A stretch of DNA of 5,621 nucleotides from an uncultured Collinsella sp. (GCA_900551655.1 URWM01000118.1:1-5621), one strand, 5' to 3'; counted from the stretch's first letter, positions 1 through 5,241 are shown. Numbers and translations: made by a program. Notes: generated by a model not told the origin, from the sequence alone.

Positions 1-35
1 CGTCTCGTGGGCTCGGAGATGTGTATAAGAGACAG
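1..35 (+). other. Nextera/Tn5 sequencing adapter (not genomic)
   Basis: Positions 2-35 match the Illumina Nextera read-2 transposase adapter. They end in the 19-base Tn5 mosaic end AGATGTGTATAAGAGACAG at 17-35. Position 1 (C) fits the last base of the i7-side primer or index. This is recalled from the known adapter sequence and is an exact match by eye. The gene on the minus strand reads in frame up to position 36 and loses its meaning inside the adapter, so genomic sequence begins at 36. Any reading frame that starts inside 1-35 is a chimera. Confidence 0.97.
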
Positions 36-197
36 AGCGATGTCGGCGCACTCCTCGGCAGAGAAATCCCAGGGAAAGCCAAAGTCGCCGGAGACGATGA
101 GATAGTCGTCACTCGTCAGACTATCCCCAAGCTCCCAGTCGCGCAGCTTTTGCATGTCGAGGCCGCCGTGAATATCGCCCGTCACATAGACCGTCAT
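36..197 (-). CDS. Metallophosphoesterase (calcineurin-like), N-terminal fragment, 3' end missing
   Basis: The 54 visible residues start MTVYVTGDIHGGLDMQKL. They carry GDIHG (Asp8, His10), the first metal-binding motif of calcineurin-like phosphoesterases, and then SGDFGFPWD (Gly37-Asp38), the second metal-ligand block. Both sit at the spacing seen at the N-terminus of this superfamily. Such enzymes use a two-metal centre to cleave phosphomono- or phosphodiesters; the substrate cannot be told from this fragment. The ATG at 197-195 is supported by an AGGGAAG-type ribosome binding site at 214-208, about 10 nt upstream. The family is usually 200-300 aa, so most of the gene lies beyond the contig end. 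It is 84 nt downstream of the small membrane protein gene on the same strand and may share its transcript. Confidence 0.85.
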
Positions 198-281
198 CGG
201 ATTACCACTTCCCTGTAAGTCGCTAGCCACATTCTGCACGATCACTAAGCCAACCGTTCCAGCCCTTCCATCCCTCAGGGC

Positions 282-521
282 TTACCCTTCGTTCTTCCAT
301 CCAAACGGGTCAAGCACCCAAAAAACCAGATCGAGCACGCCGCCGGTCATCATGGCGCCGGCAAGGGCCATGCAAACGTGCAGAGAGACGACACTTCGGA
401 GCACGTCGAACGGCCCCAGAACAGCCAGCAGCGCGACCGCTGCGCCGGCAAGGCACAGCACGAGGCACGGCCCCGCGTCCTTGACGCACTTCTTTGCGAG
501 ATGCTTGGTGTTATCGCTCAT
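282..521 (-). CDS. Small two-helix membrane protein, unknown function
   Basis: This is a 79-aa protein starting MSDNTKHLAKKCVKD and ending in TAA at 284-282. It has a short basic N-terminus and two hydrophobic segments (about residues 18-36 and 46-70), then a charged tail DPFGWKNEG. It has four cysteines (12, 19, 23, 50) and a glycine/methionine-rich turn (GAMMTGG) before the second helix. I do not recognise a family. The start at 521 is chosen because a good Shine-Dalgarno, AAGGAG, lies 10 nt upstream (minus strand, 537-532). The frame is open further upstream to 671, but that extension has no ribosome binding site and contains a GC-rich hairpin, so it looks like leader. The metallophosphoesterase follows on the same strand. 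An integral membrane location is inferred from hydrophobicity only. Confidence 0.72.
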   Translation of the reverse strand: MSDNTKHLAKKCVKDAGPCLVLCLAGAAVALLAVLGPFDVLRSVVSLHVCMALAGAMMTGGVLDLVFWVLDPFGWKNEG

Positions 522-733
522 TGGTATCGAACTCCTTAGAGGGTCGTTGTTTGGGTACATGCCGCCGCGGCAGAGCAGGGCGGCAGGGTAAGTGTCCCAT
601 GCCGTGCGGACATCAATGGAGAAACCGCCTGCTCGACCAACCTTTGACGCCGTTTTGCACCGGCACCACATCCCCCGCTATCGAGGTCTAATACTTTTCC
701 CACCGCCACCCAAAAACTCATCCAACATTAATC
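522..733. other. Intergenic leader region between divergent genes, with GC-rich hairpin
   Basis: No convincing gene is seen here. The frames open in this stretch lack ribosome binding sites and family resemblance. Within it, 560-566 and 579-585 form a 7-bp inverted repeat (TGCCGCC/GGCGGCA, loop of 12) that would fold in the leader of the minus-strand gene. A possible minus-strand -10 (TATTAG, 693-688) has only a poor -35 (TTTTTG, 716-711, spacer 17), so the promoter of the small membrane protein is not established. Confidence 0.4.
532..537 (-). promoter_or_regulatory. Ribosome binding site deciding the start of the 79-aa protein
   Basis: The minus strand reads AAGGAG here, a near-perfect Shine-Dalgarno 10 nt before the ATG at 521. 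It argues against the much longer frame that would begin at 671. Confidence 0.75.
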
Positions 734-761
734 TTGGCTCAAGAATCGCTTAATCTATAAC
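734..761 (+). promoter_or_regulatory. Candidate sigma-70 promoter for the DUF4342/two-component genes
   Basis: A -35-like TTGGCT (734-739) and a -10-like TATAAC (756-761) are separated by 16 nt, in a locally AT-rich stretch that stands out from the GC-rich surroundings. A second TATA-like box, TATAGA, lies at 768-773. Transcription would start near 768-780 and leave a leader of about 100 nt before the ATG at 879. No operator or regulator box was recognised. Confidence 0.5.
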
Positions 762-832
762 CTGCACTATAGAGTTCGACCAAGGGCGAGGCGGCACCGC
801 GCAACGCAGACCGCCGAACGCAACGCTCGCGC

Positions 833-848
833 CCGGGCAATCGCCCGG
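833..848 (+). promoter_or_regulatory. GC-rich hairpin in the 5' leader of the DUF4342 gene
   Basis: CCGGGC (833-838) and GCCCGG (843-848) pair perfectly around the loop AATC. There is no T-run after it, so it is not a terminator. It ends 18 nt before the ribosome binding site AAAGGA (867-872) and could shape leader structure. A function is not shown. Confidence 0.4.
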
Positions 849-878
849 CGTCGCGCCCATCGAACGAAAGGACAGGTC

Positions 879-1421
879 ATGGACGACCTCGAAAAAGTTG
901 AAACCATCCGCACCAAGTGCAACGTGAGCTACACCGATGCCAAGGCCGCGCTCGACGCCGCCGACGGCAACGTTTTGGACGCCATCATTTGGCTCGAGTC
1001 GCAGGGCAAGACGCAGACCACGTCGGCGCACGCCGCCACCGAGTCCGCGCCAGTCGATGAGCCCTCAGCCGAGATGGTCGCCGCGCAGGCCGCCTACGAG
1101 AAGTCGAGCGAAAAGACCGACTTCTCCAAGAAGATGGACAGCGTATGGGAGTACCTCAAAAAGCTCTTCCGCCTGAGCCTGGACACCAAGTTTATCGCCA
1201 CGCGCCGCGACGCCATCATCCTCAACATCCCCATCCTGATCCCCATCGTCGCGCTGTTTGCCTGGGGCGCCACGATTTGGCTGATGCTGCTTGGCCTGTT
1301 CTTTGGCATGCGCTACCGCATCGACAGCGACGGCGATGTACCCGGCAGCATCAACAACCTGATGGATCACGCCGCCGACGCCGCGGACGGCATCAAGCAA
1401 AATCTGAACGACGACAAGTAA
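879..1421 (+). CDS. UBA-like / DUF4342 domain membrane protein
   Basis: This is a 180-aa protein with three parts. Residues 3-41 look like a three-helix UBA/TS-N fold (EKVETIRTKCNVSYTDAKAA, then GNVLDAIIWLE), the arrangement seen in elongation factor Ts N-termini. Residues 42-80 are a low-complexity Ala/Ser/Glu linker. Residues 83-149 match the DUF4342 pattern: an amphipathic segment (MDSVWEYLKKLF) and a hydrophobic stretch (112-144) long enough for one or two membrane helices. The C-terminal tail is acidic (AADAADGIKQNLNDDK). The family has no assigned biochemistry. A UBA-like head on a membrane tail suggests a docking or adaptor role, which is inference. ATG 879 has AAAGGA six nt upstream. 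It stops 18 nt before the response regulator start, so co-transcription with the two-component genes is likely. Confidence 0.85.
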   Translation: MDDLEKVETIRTKCNVSYTDAKAALDAADGNVLDAIIWLESQGKTQTTSAHAATESAPVDEPSAEMVAAQAAYEKSSEKTDFSKKMDSVWEYLKKLFRLSLDTKFIATRRDAIILNIPILIPIVALFAWGATIWLMLLGLFFGMRYRIDSDGDVPGSINNLMDHAADAADGIKQNLNDDK

Positions 1422-1439
1422 TCGCAGACGGGGGCACGC

Positions 1440-2216
1440 ATGGCACGGATCCTGATCGTAGAGGACGAGGAGAAAATCGCCCGCTTTGTGACGCTCGAGC
1501 TGGAGCACGAGGGCTACCAGGTGGAGCACGCCGCCGACGGCCGCACCGCCGTGGACCTGGCGCTGGAGCGCAACTACGATCTTATTCTGCTCGATGTGTT
1601 GTTGCCGCAGCTCAACGGCATGGAGGTCCTGCGGCGCGTCCGCAAGCACAAGGATGTGCCGGTGATTATGGTCACCGCGCGAGATGCCGTGATGGACAAG
1701 GTGGCCGGGCTCGATGCCGGCGCCGACGATTACCTGACCAAGCCGTTTGCGATTGAGGAGCTGTTCGCACGGATCCGCGTGGCGCTGAAGCGCGCGGAGG
1801 CCGTGCGGGCGGCTTCGGGCGCTGGCGGTGCCGGGGCCGGGGCGGGCGCTACGACTGCGGATACCACTGCGATGTCCCCGGCTGGCGACTCGGCCCAGGC
1901 ATCCGCCGCACCCTCCCCCGCCGCGCTCACCGTGGGCTCGGTCGCGCTCGACCCGGACCGCCGCGAAGTCACGGTCGGCGGGTCGCCCATCGTGCTGACC
2001 GCCCGCGAGTTCGATGTCCTCGCCCTGCTTATGGCACACGCCGGCACCGTACTCACGCGCGAGCGCATCGCACACGAGGCGCTCGGCTACGAATACGTGG
2101 GCGACACCAACAACGTCGACGTGCACATCGCGCACCTGCGCGCCAAGATCGAGGACGCCGGCGGCGCCCGCATCATCCAGACCGTTCGCGGGGTGGGCTA
2201 TGTCTGCCACGCGTAA
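1440..2216 (+). CDS. OmpR/PhoB-family response regulator
   Basis: This is a 258-aa DNA-binding response regulator. The receiver domain (2-118) has the acidic cluster Glu8-Asp9-Glu10, phosphoacceptor Asp52 in LILLDVLLPQLNG, switch Thr79 in MVTARD and Lys101 in YLTKPF. The winged-helix output domain (163-258) ends in the typical VDVHIAHLRAKI and RIIQTVRGVGYV motifs. When phosphorylated by its kinase it should dimerise and bind promoter repeats. Between the domains lies an unusually long, Ala/Gly/Thr/Ser-rich linker of about 40 residues (122-162), where family members usually have a much shorter one. ATG 1440 follows a G-rich ribosome binding site (GGGGG, 1430-1434). It overlaps the kinase gene by 17 nt, which points to a cognate pair. 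Regulated genes are unknown, and no PhoB/other subgroup can be assigned from sequence alone. Confidence 0.95.
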   Translation: MARILIVEDEEKIARFVTLELEHEGYQVEHAADGRTAVDLALERNYDLILLDVLLPQLNGMEVLRRVRKHKDVPVIMVTARDAVMDKVAGLDAGADDYLTKPFAIEELFARIRVALKRAEAVRAASGAGGAGAGAGATTADTTAMSPAGDSAQASAAPSPAALTVGSVALDPDRREVTVGGSPIVLTAREFDVLALLMAHAGTVLTRERIAHEALGYEYVGDTNNVDVHIAHLRAKIEDAGGARIIQTVRGVGYVCHA

Positions 2217-3495
2217 CGCCGAAACCAAGCGCGTCACCTCCATCGCCCGCGCCATCAACTGGAGCTACATGTGGCGGCGCCTGATGAGCTACGTCTGGCT
2301 GGACCTCTTGCTGCTGGTAATTGCGGCAGCGATCCTCGTCTATGGCTATAACCAGACGTTGCCCGCCGGCACGTTTACCGCAGGCTGGATCCCCAGCGAG
2401 CCCGTTCGCAGTATGTCGCTGACGCCCGCGCGCGGCTGGGATCTGACCACACTTACCTACACCGTTGAGCTCGCACGCACTACCAAGACCTTCCCCCTCG
2501 CGCAGGACCTCGTTGCACTGTGGCCCCTCTATATCGTTGTTGTTGGCTGGCAGATTGTCAGCGTGCTCAACATGCTCGGCGGCGCCCGTCGCGTGCGCCG
2601 CACCATGGCACCGCTCAACGATCTGGCACTTCGCGTGGACGAGCTCAGTCGTATGCAGCTCGCCGGCGGCAAGATGGAAACGCTGGAGCAAGCCATCGAG
2701 CGTGCAAGCGTCGATTCGCCAAGCGTCACCACCGGCGACGCCGACCTCGCGAGCATCGAGGTTGCACTCAACCGCTTGCTGCGTCAGATGCAAGAGGCCA
2801 AGCTGCAGCAGATGCGCTTTGTCAACGATGCAAGCCACGAGCTGCGCACGCCCATCGCGGTGATTCAGGGCTACGCGAACATGCTCGACCGCTGGGGCAA
2901 AGACGACCCGGACGTGCTGGCGGAATCCATCGCCTCGCTCAAGGCGGAAAGCGAACACATGCAGGAGCTCGTAGAGCAGCTGCTATTTTTGGCGCGCGGC
3001 GATGCCGGTCGCACCGTACTACGCCGCGTGGATACCAACTTGGCCGCACTCGTCGGTGAGGTTTGCGAGGAATCGCAGATGATCGATACCGGGCACACGT
3101 ATCGACTGGCGCATGACGCCGCACTTGCCAGTGACCCACGCTGCAACGCGCCGGTTGACGTGGCGCTCGTGAAGCAGGCGCTGCGCGTAATCGTGCAAAA
3201 CGCCGCCAAGTATTCGGACGCGGGCACCTCCATCACGTTTGGCGTGATGCCGGATGTGAGAACGGGCGCGATCGACATAAGTGTTGAGGACGAGGGTATC
3301 GGCATGAACCAGGAATCCGCAGCTCACGCGTTTGAGCGGTTCTACCGTGCCGACAACGCACGTGATGCCGGCACGCAGGGCTCGGGTCTGGGACTCGCCA
3401 TTGCCAAGTGGATCGTCGATAGCCACGGTGGCGTCATCGGCGTGACCTCGGTCGAAGGCGTCGGCAGCCGCTTTACGATTCGCCTGCCGCGGTAG
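2200..3495 (+). CDS. Membrane sensor histidine kinase (HisKA/HATPase)
   Basis: This is a 431-aa kinase starting MSATRNAETKRV. TM1 is about 32-49, the extracytoplasmic loop about 50-104 and TM2 about 105-127. A linker (128-205) follows, with weak HAMP-like character. Then come the H-box FVNDASHELRTPIA (207-220, phospho-acceptor His213), N-box IVQNAAKYS (331-339, Asn334), G1 DEGIGM (364-369), F-box FERFYR (378-383) and G2 GSGLGLA (394-400). All catalytic boxes are intact, so it should autophosphorylate His213 and pass phosphate to Asp52 of the regulator. The 55-residue outer loop is the likely sensor, but the signal is unknown. The start at 2200 is chosen over upstream in-frame starts because it gives a classic 17-nt overlap with the regulator stop and has a G-rich ribosome binding site (GGGGTGGG, 2190-2197) inside the regulator gene. 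Translation is probably coupled. Confidence 0.94.
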   Translation: MSATRNAETKRVTSIARAINWSYMWRRLMSYVWLDLLLLVIAAAILVYGYNQTLPAGTFTAGWIPSEPVRSMSLTPARGWDLTTLTYTVELARTTKTFPLAQDLVALWPLYIVVVGWQIVSVLNMLGGARRVRRTMAPLNDLALRVDELSRMQLAGGKMETLEQAIERASVDSPSVTTGDADLASIEVALNRLLRQMQEAKLQQMRFVNDASHELRTPIAVIQGYANMLDRWGKDDPDVLAESIASLKAESEHMQELVEQLLFLARGDAGRTVLRRVDTNLAALVGEVCEESQMIDTGHTYRLAHDAALASDPRCNAPVDVALVKQALRVIVQNAAKYSDAGTSITFGVMPDVRTGAIDISVEDEGIGMNQESAAHAFERFYRADNARDAGTQGSGLGLAIAKWIVDSHGGVIGVTSVEGVGSRFTIRLPR

Positions 3496-3515
3496 GAAGC
3501 CCCTCGGCATAAAAT

Positions 3516-3549
3516 AAAGGGATAGGGCCACGCGGCCCTATCCCTTTTT
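3516..3549 (+). terminator. Strong bidirectional intrinsic terminator
   Basis: A perfect 14-bp stem (3516-3529 with 3534-3547, core AAAGGGATAGGGCC) closes a 4-nt loop ACGC. It is followed by T's on the plus strand and, read on the minus strand, also ends in a T-rich tract (from the A-run at 3511-3518). It sits between the kinase stop (3495) and the stop of the convergent VOC gene (3572), so it serves both. Confidence 0.93.
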
Positions 3550-3571
3550 GCCAGCTATGGCAGCTTGTGCG

Positions 3572-3946
3572 CTACTCGCGGCACAGGTGCACGGCGAAAC
3601 CGGCGAACTCGCGCTTAAAGTACACGAGCTTGGTACCACCGTCGGGCAGCAGCGCGCGCGACTCCTCGTTGACCTCGAGGCCGCGCTCGGCAAACCACTT
3701 CTCGGCAGCATCGATATCGTTGACGGCAAAGCCGATGTGACCCTTGGTGCCGCGACCGTTCTGCTTCATGACCTCGACCAGCGAATCGTTGAAGTACGAA
3801 ACCGGGGTCTCGATAACGGGCAGGCCCATCATCGTCGAGAACAGCTCCGCGATCTCCAGGGCGTCTGCCGGGTCGGTGGCGTTAATGCCCACATGGGCAA
3901 CGCGCATACCAAAGAGCTCTACCGGGTTGGCGTTCTGCTCACTCAT
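3572..3946 (-). CDS. VOC (glyoxalase-fold) protein, like the C-terminal domain of KDPG-aldolase fusions
   Basis: This is a 124-aa single-domain VOC protein. It has two betaalphabeta modules, VAHVGINATDPADALEIAEL (from residue 16) and GHIGFAVNDIDAAEKWFAER (from residue 69), and the closing strand FAGFAVHLCRE. His18 and His70 occupy the places of the usual metal-binding histidines; Glu58 (VEVMK) and Glu124 are possible carboxylate ligands. From memory the whole pattern (IGINA..IAELF, VEVMK, GTKGHIGFAV, GFAVHL) closely follows the C-terminal domain of bifunctional KDPG/KHG aldolase-VOC proteins, here without the aldolase part. It is therefore more likely an isomerase or epimerase-like accessory of sugar-acid metabolism than lactoylglutathione lyase; this is inference. 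It starts 11 nt after the PTS IIB stop with only a weak ribosome binding site, so it is probably the second gene of that operon and translationally dependent on it. Confidence 0.88.
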   Translation of the reverse strand: MSEQNANPVELFGMRVAHVGINATDPADALEIAELFSTMMGLPVIETPVSYFNDSLVEVMKQNGRGTKGHIGFAVNDIDAAEKWFAERGLEVNEESRALLPDGGTKLVYFKREFAGFAVHLCRE

Positions 3947-3957
3947 GCAGTCAGCGC

Positions 3958-4245
3958 CTACTGAGCCATGACGTCGAGAACGGCCTTCTCGGCGGCAACG
4001 CGGTTCATGCCGGTCATGAAGGGCACGCCACTCACGTACGGGCAGGTGAGGCCCTCGGGGGCAACGGTGGTGGCGATCAGCAGGTCAGCGCCCTCGTCGC
4101 AGTAATCCTTGGCCTCGGAGATGGCGCACTGCACGATCTCGTACTTGTCGGCATAACCGTTGGCGTCGAGCAGGGTGGCGACCTTCTGGGCAACGAGCGT
4201 GGAAGTAGCAGCGCCAGCACCGCAAGCCAAAACGATCTTCTTCAT
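3958..4245 (-). CDS. PTS sugar transporter subunit IIB, galactitol (GatB) type
   Basis: This 95-aa protein starts MKKIVLACGAGAATSTLVAQ, the P-loop of galactitol-family IIB proteins. Cys8 is the phosphorylation site, followed by the G-A-x-T-S loop. The rest fits the family: an alternating fold, VQCAISEAKDYCDEGADLL, then TTVAP, and PFMTGMNRVAAEKAVLDVM near the end. Length is normal for GatB. It accepts phosphate from IIA and passes it to the sugar entering through IIC. No IIA or IIC gene is present in the window; it may lie elsewhere, so the substrate (galactitol or another polyol or pentitol) is not fixed. The start at 4245 has a strong GGGAGA-type ribosome binding site (minus strand, about 4259-4254) eight nt upstream. 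The VOC gene follows after 11 nt. Confidence 0.92.
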   Translation of the reverse strand: MKKIVLACGAGAATSTLVAQKVATLLDANGYADKYEIVQCAISEAKDYCDEGADLLIATTVAPEGLTCPYVSGVPFMTGMNRVAAEKAVLDVMAQ

Positions 4246-4323
4246 AGGTAATGTCTCCCTTCGAGGTTTACTTTAGGTAAGTGTACCGCAGCGAGCGATG
4301 GCACTCGGCCTCGATGAGCTTTT

Positions 4324-4353
4324 ATGCCAGTTTGCTTGCGCGCTGCGTATAAT
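4324..4353 (+). promoter_or_regulatory. Candidate promoter with perfect -10 TATAAT for the helical-repeat protein and possibly tRNA
   Basis: TATAAT lies at 4348-4353. With an 18-nt spacer the best -35 is ATGCCA (4324-4329, four of six consensus bases). The start would be near 4360, giving a leader of about 50 nt to the ATG at 4409. The -10 sits on a near-palindrome, so a minus-strand promoter for the PTS gene may overlap it. Confidence 0.65.
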
Positions 4354-4377
4354 ACATCTAGTACGTGTTGTCATACC
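4344..4377 (-). promoter_or_regulatory. Possible divergent promoter for the PTS IIB/VOC pair
   Basis: On the minus strand ATGACA (4374-4369) is followed, 17 nt on, by TATACG-like sequence overlapping the plus-strand TATAAT. It would give a leader of about 100 nt for the PTS IIB gene. The -10 is weak, so this is only a candidate. If real, the two promoters would compete for polymerase. Confidence 0.3.
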
Positions 4378-4393
4378 GCTCGCTTTACGAGCG
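4377..4393 (+). promoter_or_regulatory. Short hairpin in the 5' leader of the helical-repeat gene
   Basis: CGCTCG (4377-4382) pairs with CGAGCG (4388-4393) around a 5-nt loop CTTTA, ending just before the ribosome binding site AAGGA (4397-4401). There is no T-tract, so it is not a terminator. An effect on translation is possible but not shown. Confidence 0.35.
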
Positions 4394-4408
4394 ACTAAGG
4401 ACTCTGAA

Positions 4409-5032
4409 ATGCCCGATTCCCGCACCCTCTGGACCGCCGTCGTTATCATCTGCATCGCCGTGTCGGTGTTCTTTAGCGTCAAAAAACGCACCACGTTTAA
4501 ACGCCTGCAGCAATTGATGGCCGCCAAGCAGTGGGACGAGTTCGATCGTTTGCTCGACGGCAAACTCACCAGCATGCTGTACCCGCGCTACAACCGCGAC
4601 TACCTGCGCCTGAACTCCTATCTGCTGCGCGAGGACCATAAGCGCGCCGACGAGATGTTCGACCTGCTGCTGGGCCTTAACCTGCCCAAAATGCAGCGCG
4701 TCGATCTGGTAATCAAGGCCTTCAACTACTACGTTGGCCAGGAGGACCGCAAAAAGTCCAAGGAGCTGCTGCACGAGATCAAGGGCTTTGAGGGCGGCCA
4801 GGCCGAGGCGGTCGCGCACGAATGCCAGCTGATGTACGACACGATGATCCTCAAGCGCCACAACGACATCCCCGAGCTGGAGCGCATGCTCGAGGAGGCC
4901 GGCGACGATAAGGTCAAGAGCTGCCGCCTGGAATACCTGCTGGCCCTGCAGTACAAGAACAAAGGCGACGAGGCCAAGTTCCAAGAGTTCCTGGAAAAGT
5001 CGGGCCAGCACTCGATGGCCGTCAACGCGTAA
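4409..5032 (+). CDS. Membrane-anchored TPR-like helical protein, unknown function
   Basis: This is a 207-aa protein starting MPDSRTLWTAVVIICIAVSV. A single membrane helix (about 8-23) is followed by a basic patch (VKKRTTFKR), so the rest most likely faces the cytoplasm as an N-terminally anchored protein. Residues 30-205 are almost wholly helical and amphipathic. They carry TPR-like pairs such as LMAAKQWDEFDRLLDGKL, LLREDHKRADEMFDLLLGL and ALQYKNKGDEAKFQEFLEKS, spaced about 35-40 residues. TPR folds bind partner proteins, but no partner is visible. The start at 4409 is preferred because AAGGA lies seven nt upstream and the TATAAT promoter lies within the longer alternative frame. It ends 31 nt before tRNA-Leu. 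The family is not named with certainty. Confidence 0.82.
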   Translation: MPDSRTLWTAVVIICIAVSVFFSVKKRTTFKRLQQLMAAKQWDEFDRLLDGKLTSMLYPRYNRDYLRLNSYLLREDHKRADEMFDLLLGLNLPKMQRVDLVIKAFNYYVGQEDRKKSKELLHEIKGFEGGQAEAVAHECQLMYDTMILKRHNDIPELERMLEEAGDDKVKSCRLEYLLALQYKNKGDEAKFQEFLEKSGQHSMAVNA

Positions 5033-5043
5033 CGGACGGCTTG

Positions 5044-5052
5044 TGCTAGACT
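5044..5052 (+). promoter_or_regulatory. Possible extended -10 promoter for tRNA-Leu
   Basis: TGC-TAGACT (5044-5052) resembles an extended -10 element, with the expected start a few bases before the tRNA at 5064. No good -35 is seen about 17 nt upstream, inside the end of the preceding gene. Co-transcription from the promoter at 4348 is an alternative. Confidence 0.35.
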
Positions 5053-5063
5053 TCTAGTCTTAC

Positions 5064-5148
5064 GGGGGCGTGGCGGAATTGGCATACGCAGGAGACTTAA
5101 AATCTCTCGCCGCAAGGATTGTGGGTTCGAGTCCCACCGCCCCTACCA
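5064..5148 (+). tRNA. tRNA-Leu(UAA), CCA encoded
   Basis: A full class II cloverleaf can be drawn. The acceptor GGGGGCG (5064-5070) pairs with CGCCCCT (5138-5144), with a G-U at the first pair, then discriminator A5145 and encoded CCA 5146-5148. The anticodon stem GGAGA/TCTCT (5091-5095, 5103-5107; first pair G-U) closes the loop CTTAAAA with anticodon TAA at 5098-5100. A long variable arm (about 5108-5120) is typical of tRNA-Leu. The T-arm is GTGGG-TTCGAGT-CCCAC (5121-5137). It decodes UUA and UUG. It is followed by its own terminator, and its 3' end from the T-loop on is duplicated 196 nt downstream. Confidence 0.97.
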
Positions 5149-5215
5149 TATGACGCTTACGAGCTCGTATTCCTTTGGGATGCGGGCTCGTTTCTTCTAG
5201 ATGCCGGTGGGGCTC
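5131..5215 (+). repeat. Direct repeat copy A: tRNA-Leu 3' end, terminator and flank
   Basis: This 85-nt unit recurs at 5327-5411 without gaps. By hand alignment 72 of 85 positions agree. The first 22 (from within the T-loop through CCA to CATATG) are identical. The differences cluster in the 5' arm and loop of the terminator and in its trailing flank. Confidence 0.92.
5160..5196 (+). terminator. Intrinsic terminator of tRNA-Leu
   Basis: A 14-bp stem (5160-5173 with 5177-5190, three G-U pairs) closes a 3-nt loop TTT and is followed by TTTCTT. It begins 12 nt after the tRNA CCA. The second copy at 5356-5394 has the same 3' arm and an equally long stem. Confidence 0.85.
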
Positions 5216-5221
5216 GAACCC
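5205..5221 (-). repeat. Inverted copy of the tRNA-Leu T-arm
   Basis: The minus strand here reads GGGTTCGAGCCCCACCG and matches the tRNA T-arm and following bases at 5123-5139 in 16 of 17 positions. It straddles the end of direct repeat copy A. No complete tRNA exists on the minus strand around it. It may be a remnant of rearrangement or chance in GC-rich sequence. Confidence 0.5.
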
Positions 5222-5241
5222 GCGAGGGGGCGAGCGTTAAG

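Noticed and set aside
21..218. Plus-strand 65-aa open frame
   Set aside because: It begins inside the sequencing adapter and runs antisense to the metallophosphoesterase fragment, which has clear GDIHG and GD motifs.
261..282. Possible terminator after the small membrane protein
   Set aside because: There is a 6-bp stem AGCCCT/AGGGCT with a 10-nt loop, but no T-run follows on the minus strand and the stem overlaps the stop codon.
522..671. Longer N-terminus for the small membrane protein
   Set aside because: The extension has no ribosome binding site, no family likeness and a GC-rich hairpin, while AAGGAG sits properly before the ATG at 521.
2014..2199. Upstream extension of the histidine kinase to position 2014
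   Set aside because: It lies wholly within the response regulator gene in another frame and reads as low-complexity Ser/Thr/Arg. The start at 2200 with a 17-nt overlap and G-rich ribosome binding site is typical of such pairs.
1065..2258. Minus-strand 397-aa open frame across the DUF4342 and response regulator genes
   Set aside because: It is antisense to genes with intact motifs. Its composition (Val/His/Arg/Gly-rich) is what high-GC third positions produce on the opposite strand.
4298..4408. Longer start for the helical-repeat protein
   Set aside because: It would include the TATAAT promoter and leader hairpin in coding sequence. The ATG at 4409 has AAGGA at the right distance and directly precedes the membrane helix.
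4385..5011. Minus-strand 208-aa open frame over the helical-repeat gene
   Set aside because: It is an antisense shadow with Leu/Val/Gln-rich composition. The plus-strand frame has a promoter, a ribosome binding site and TPR-like periodicity.
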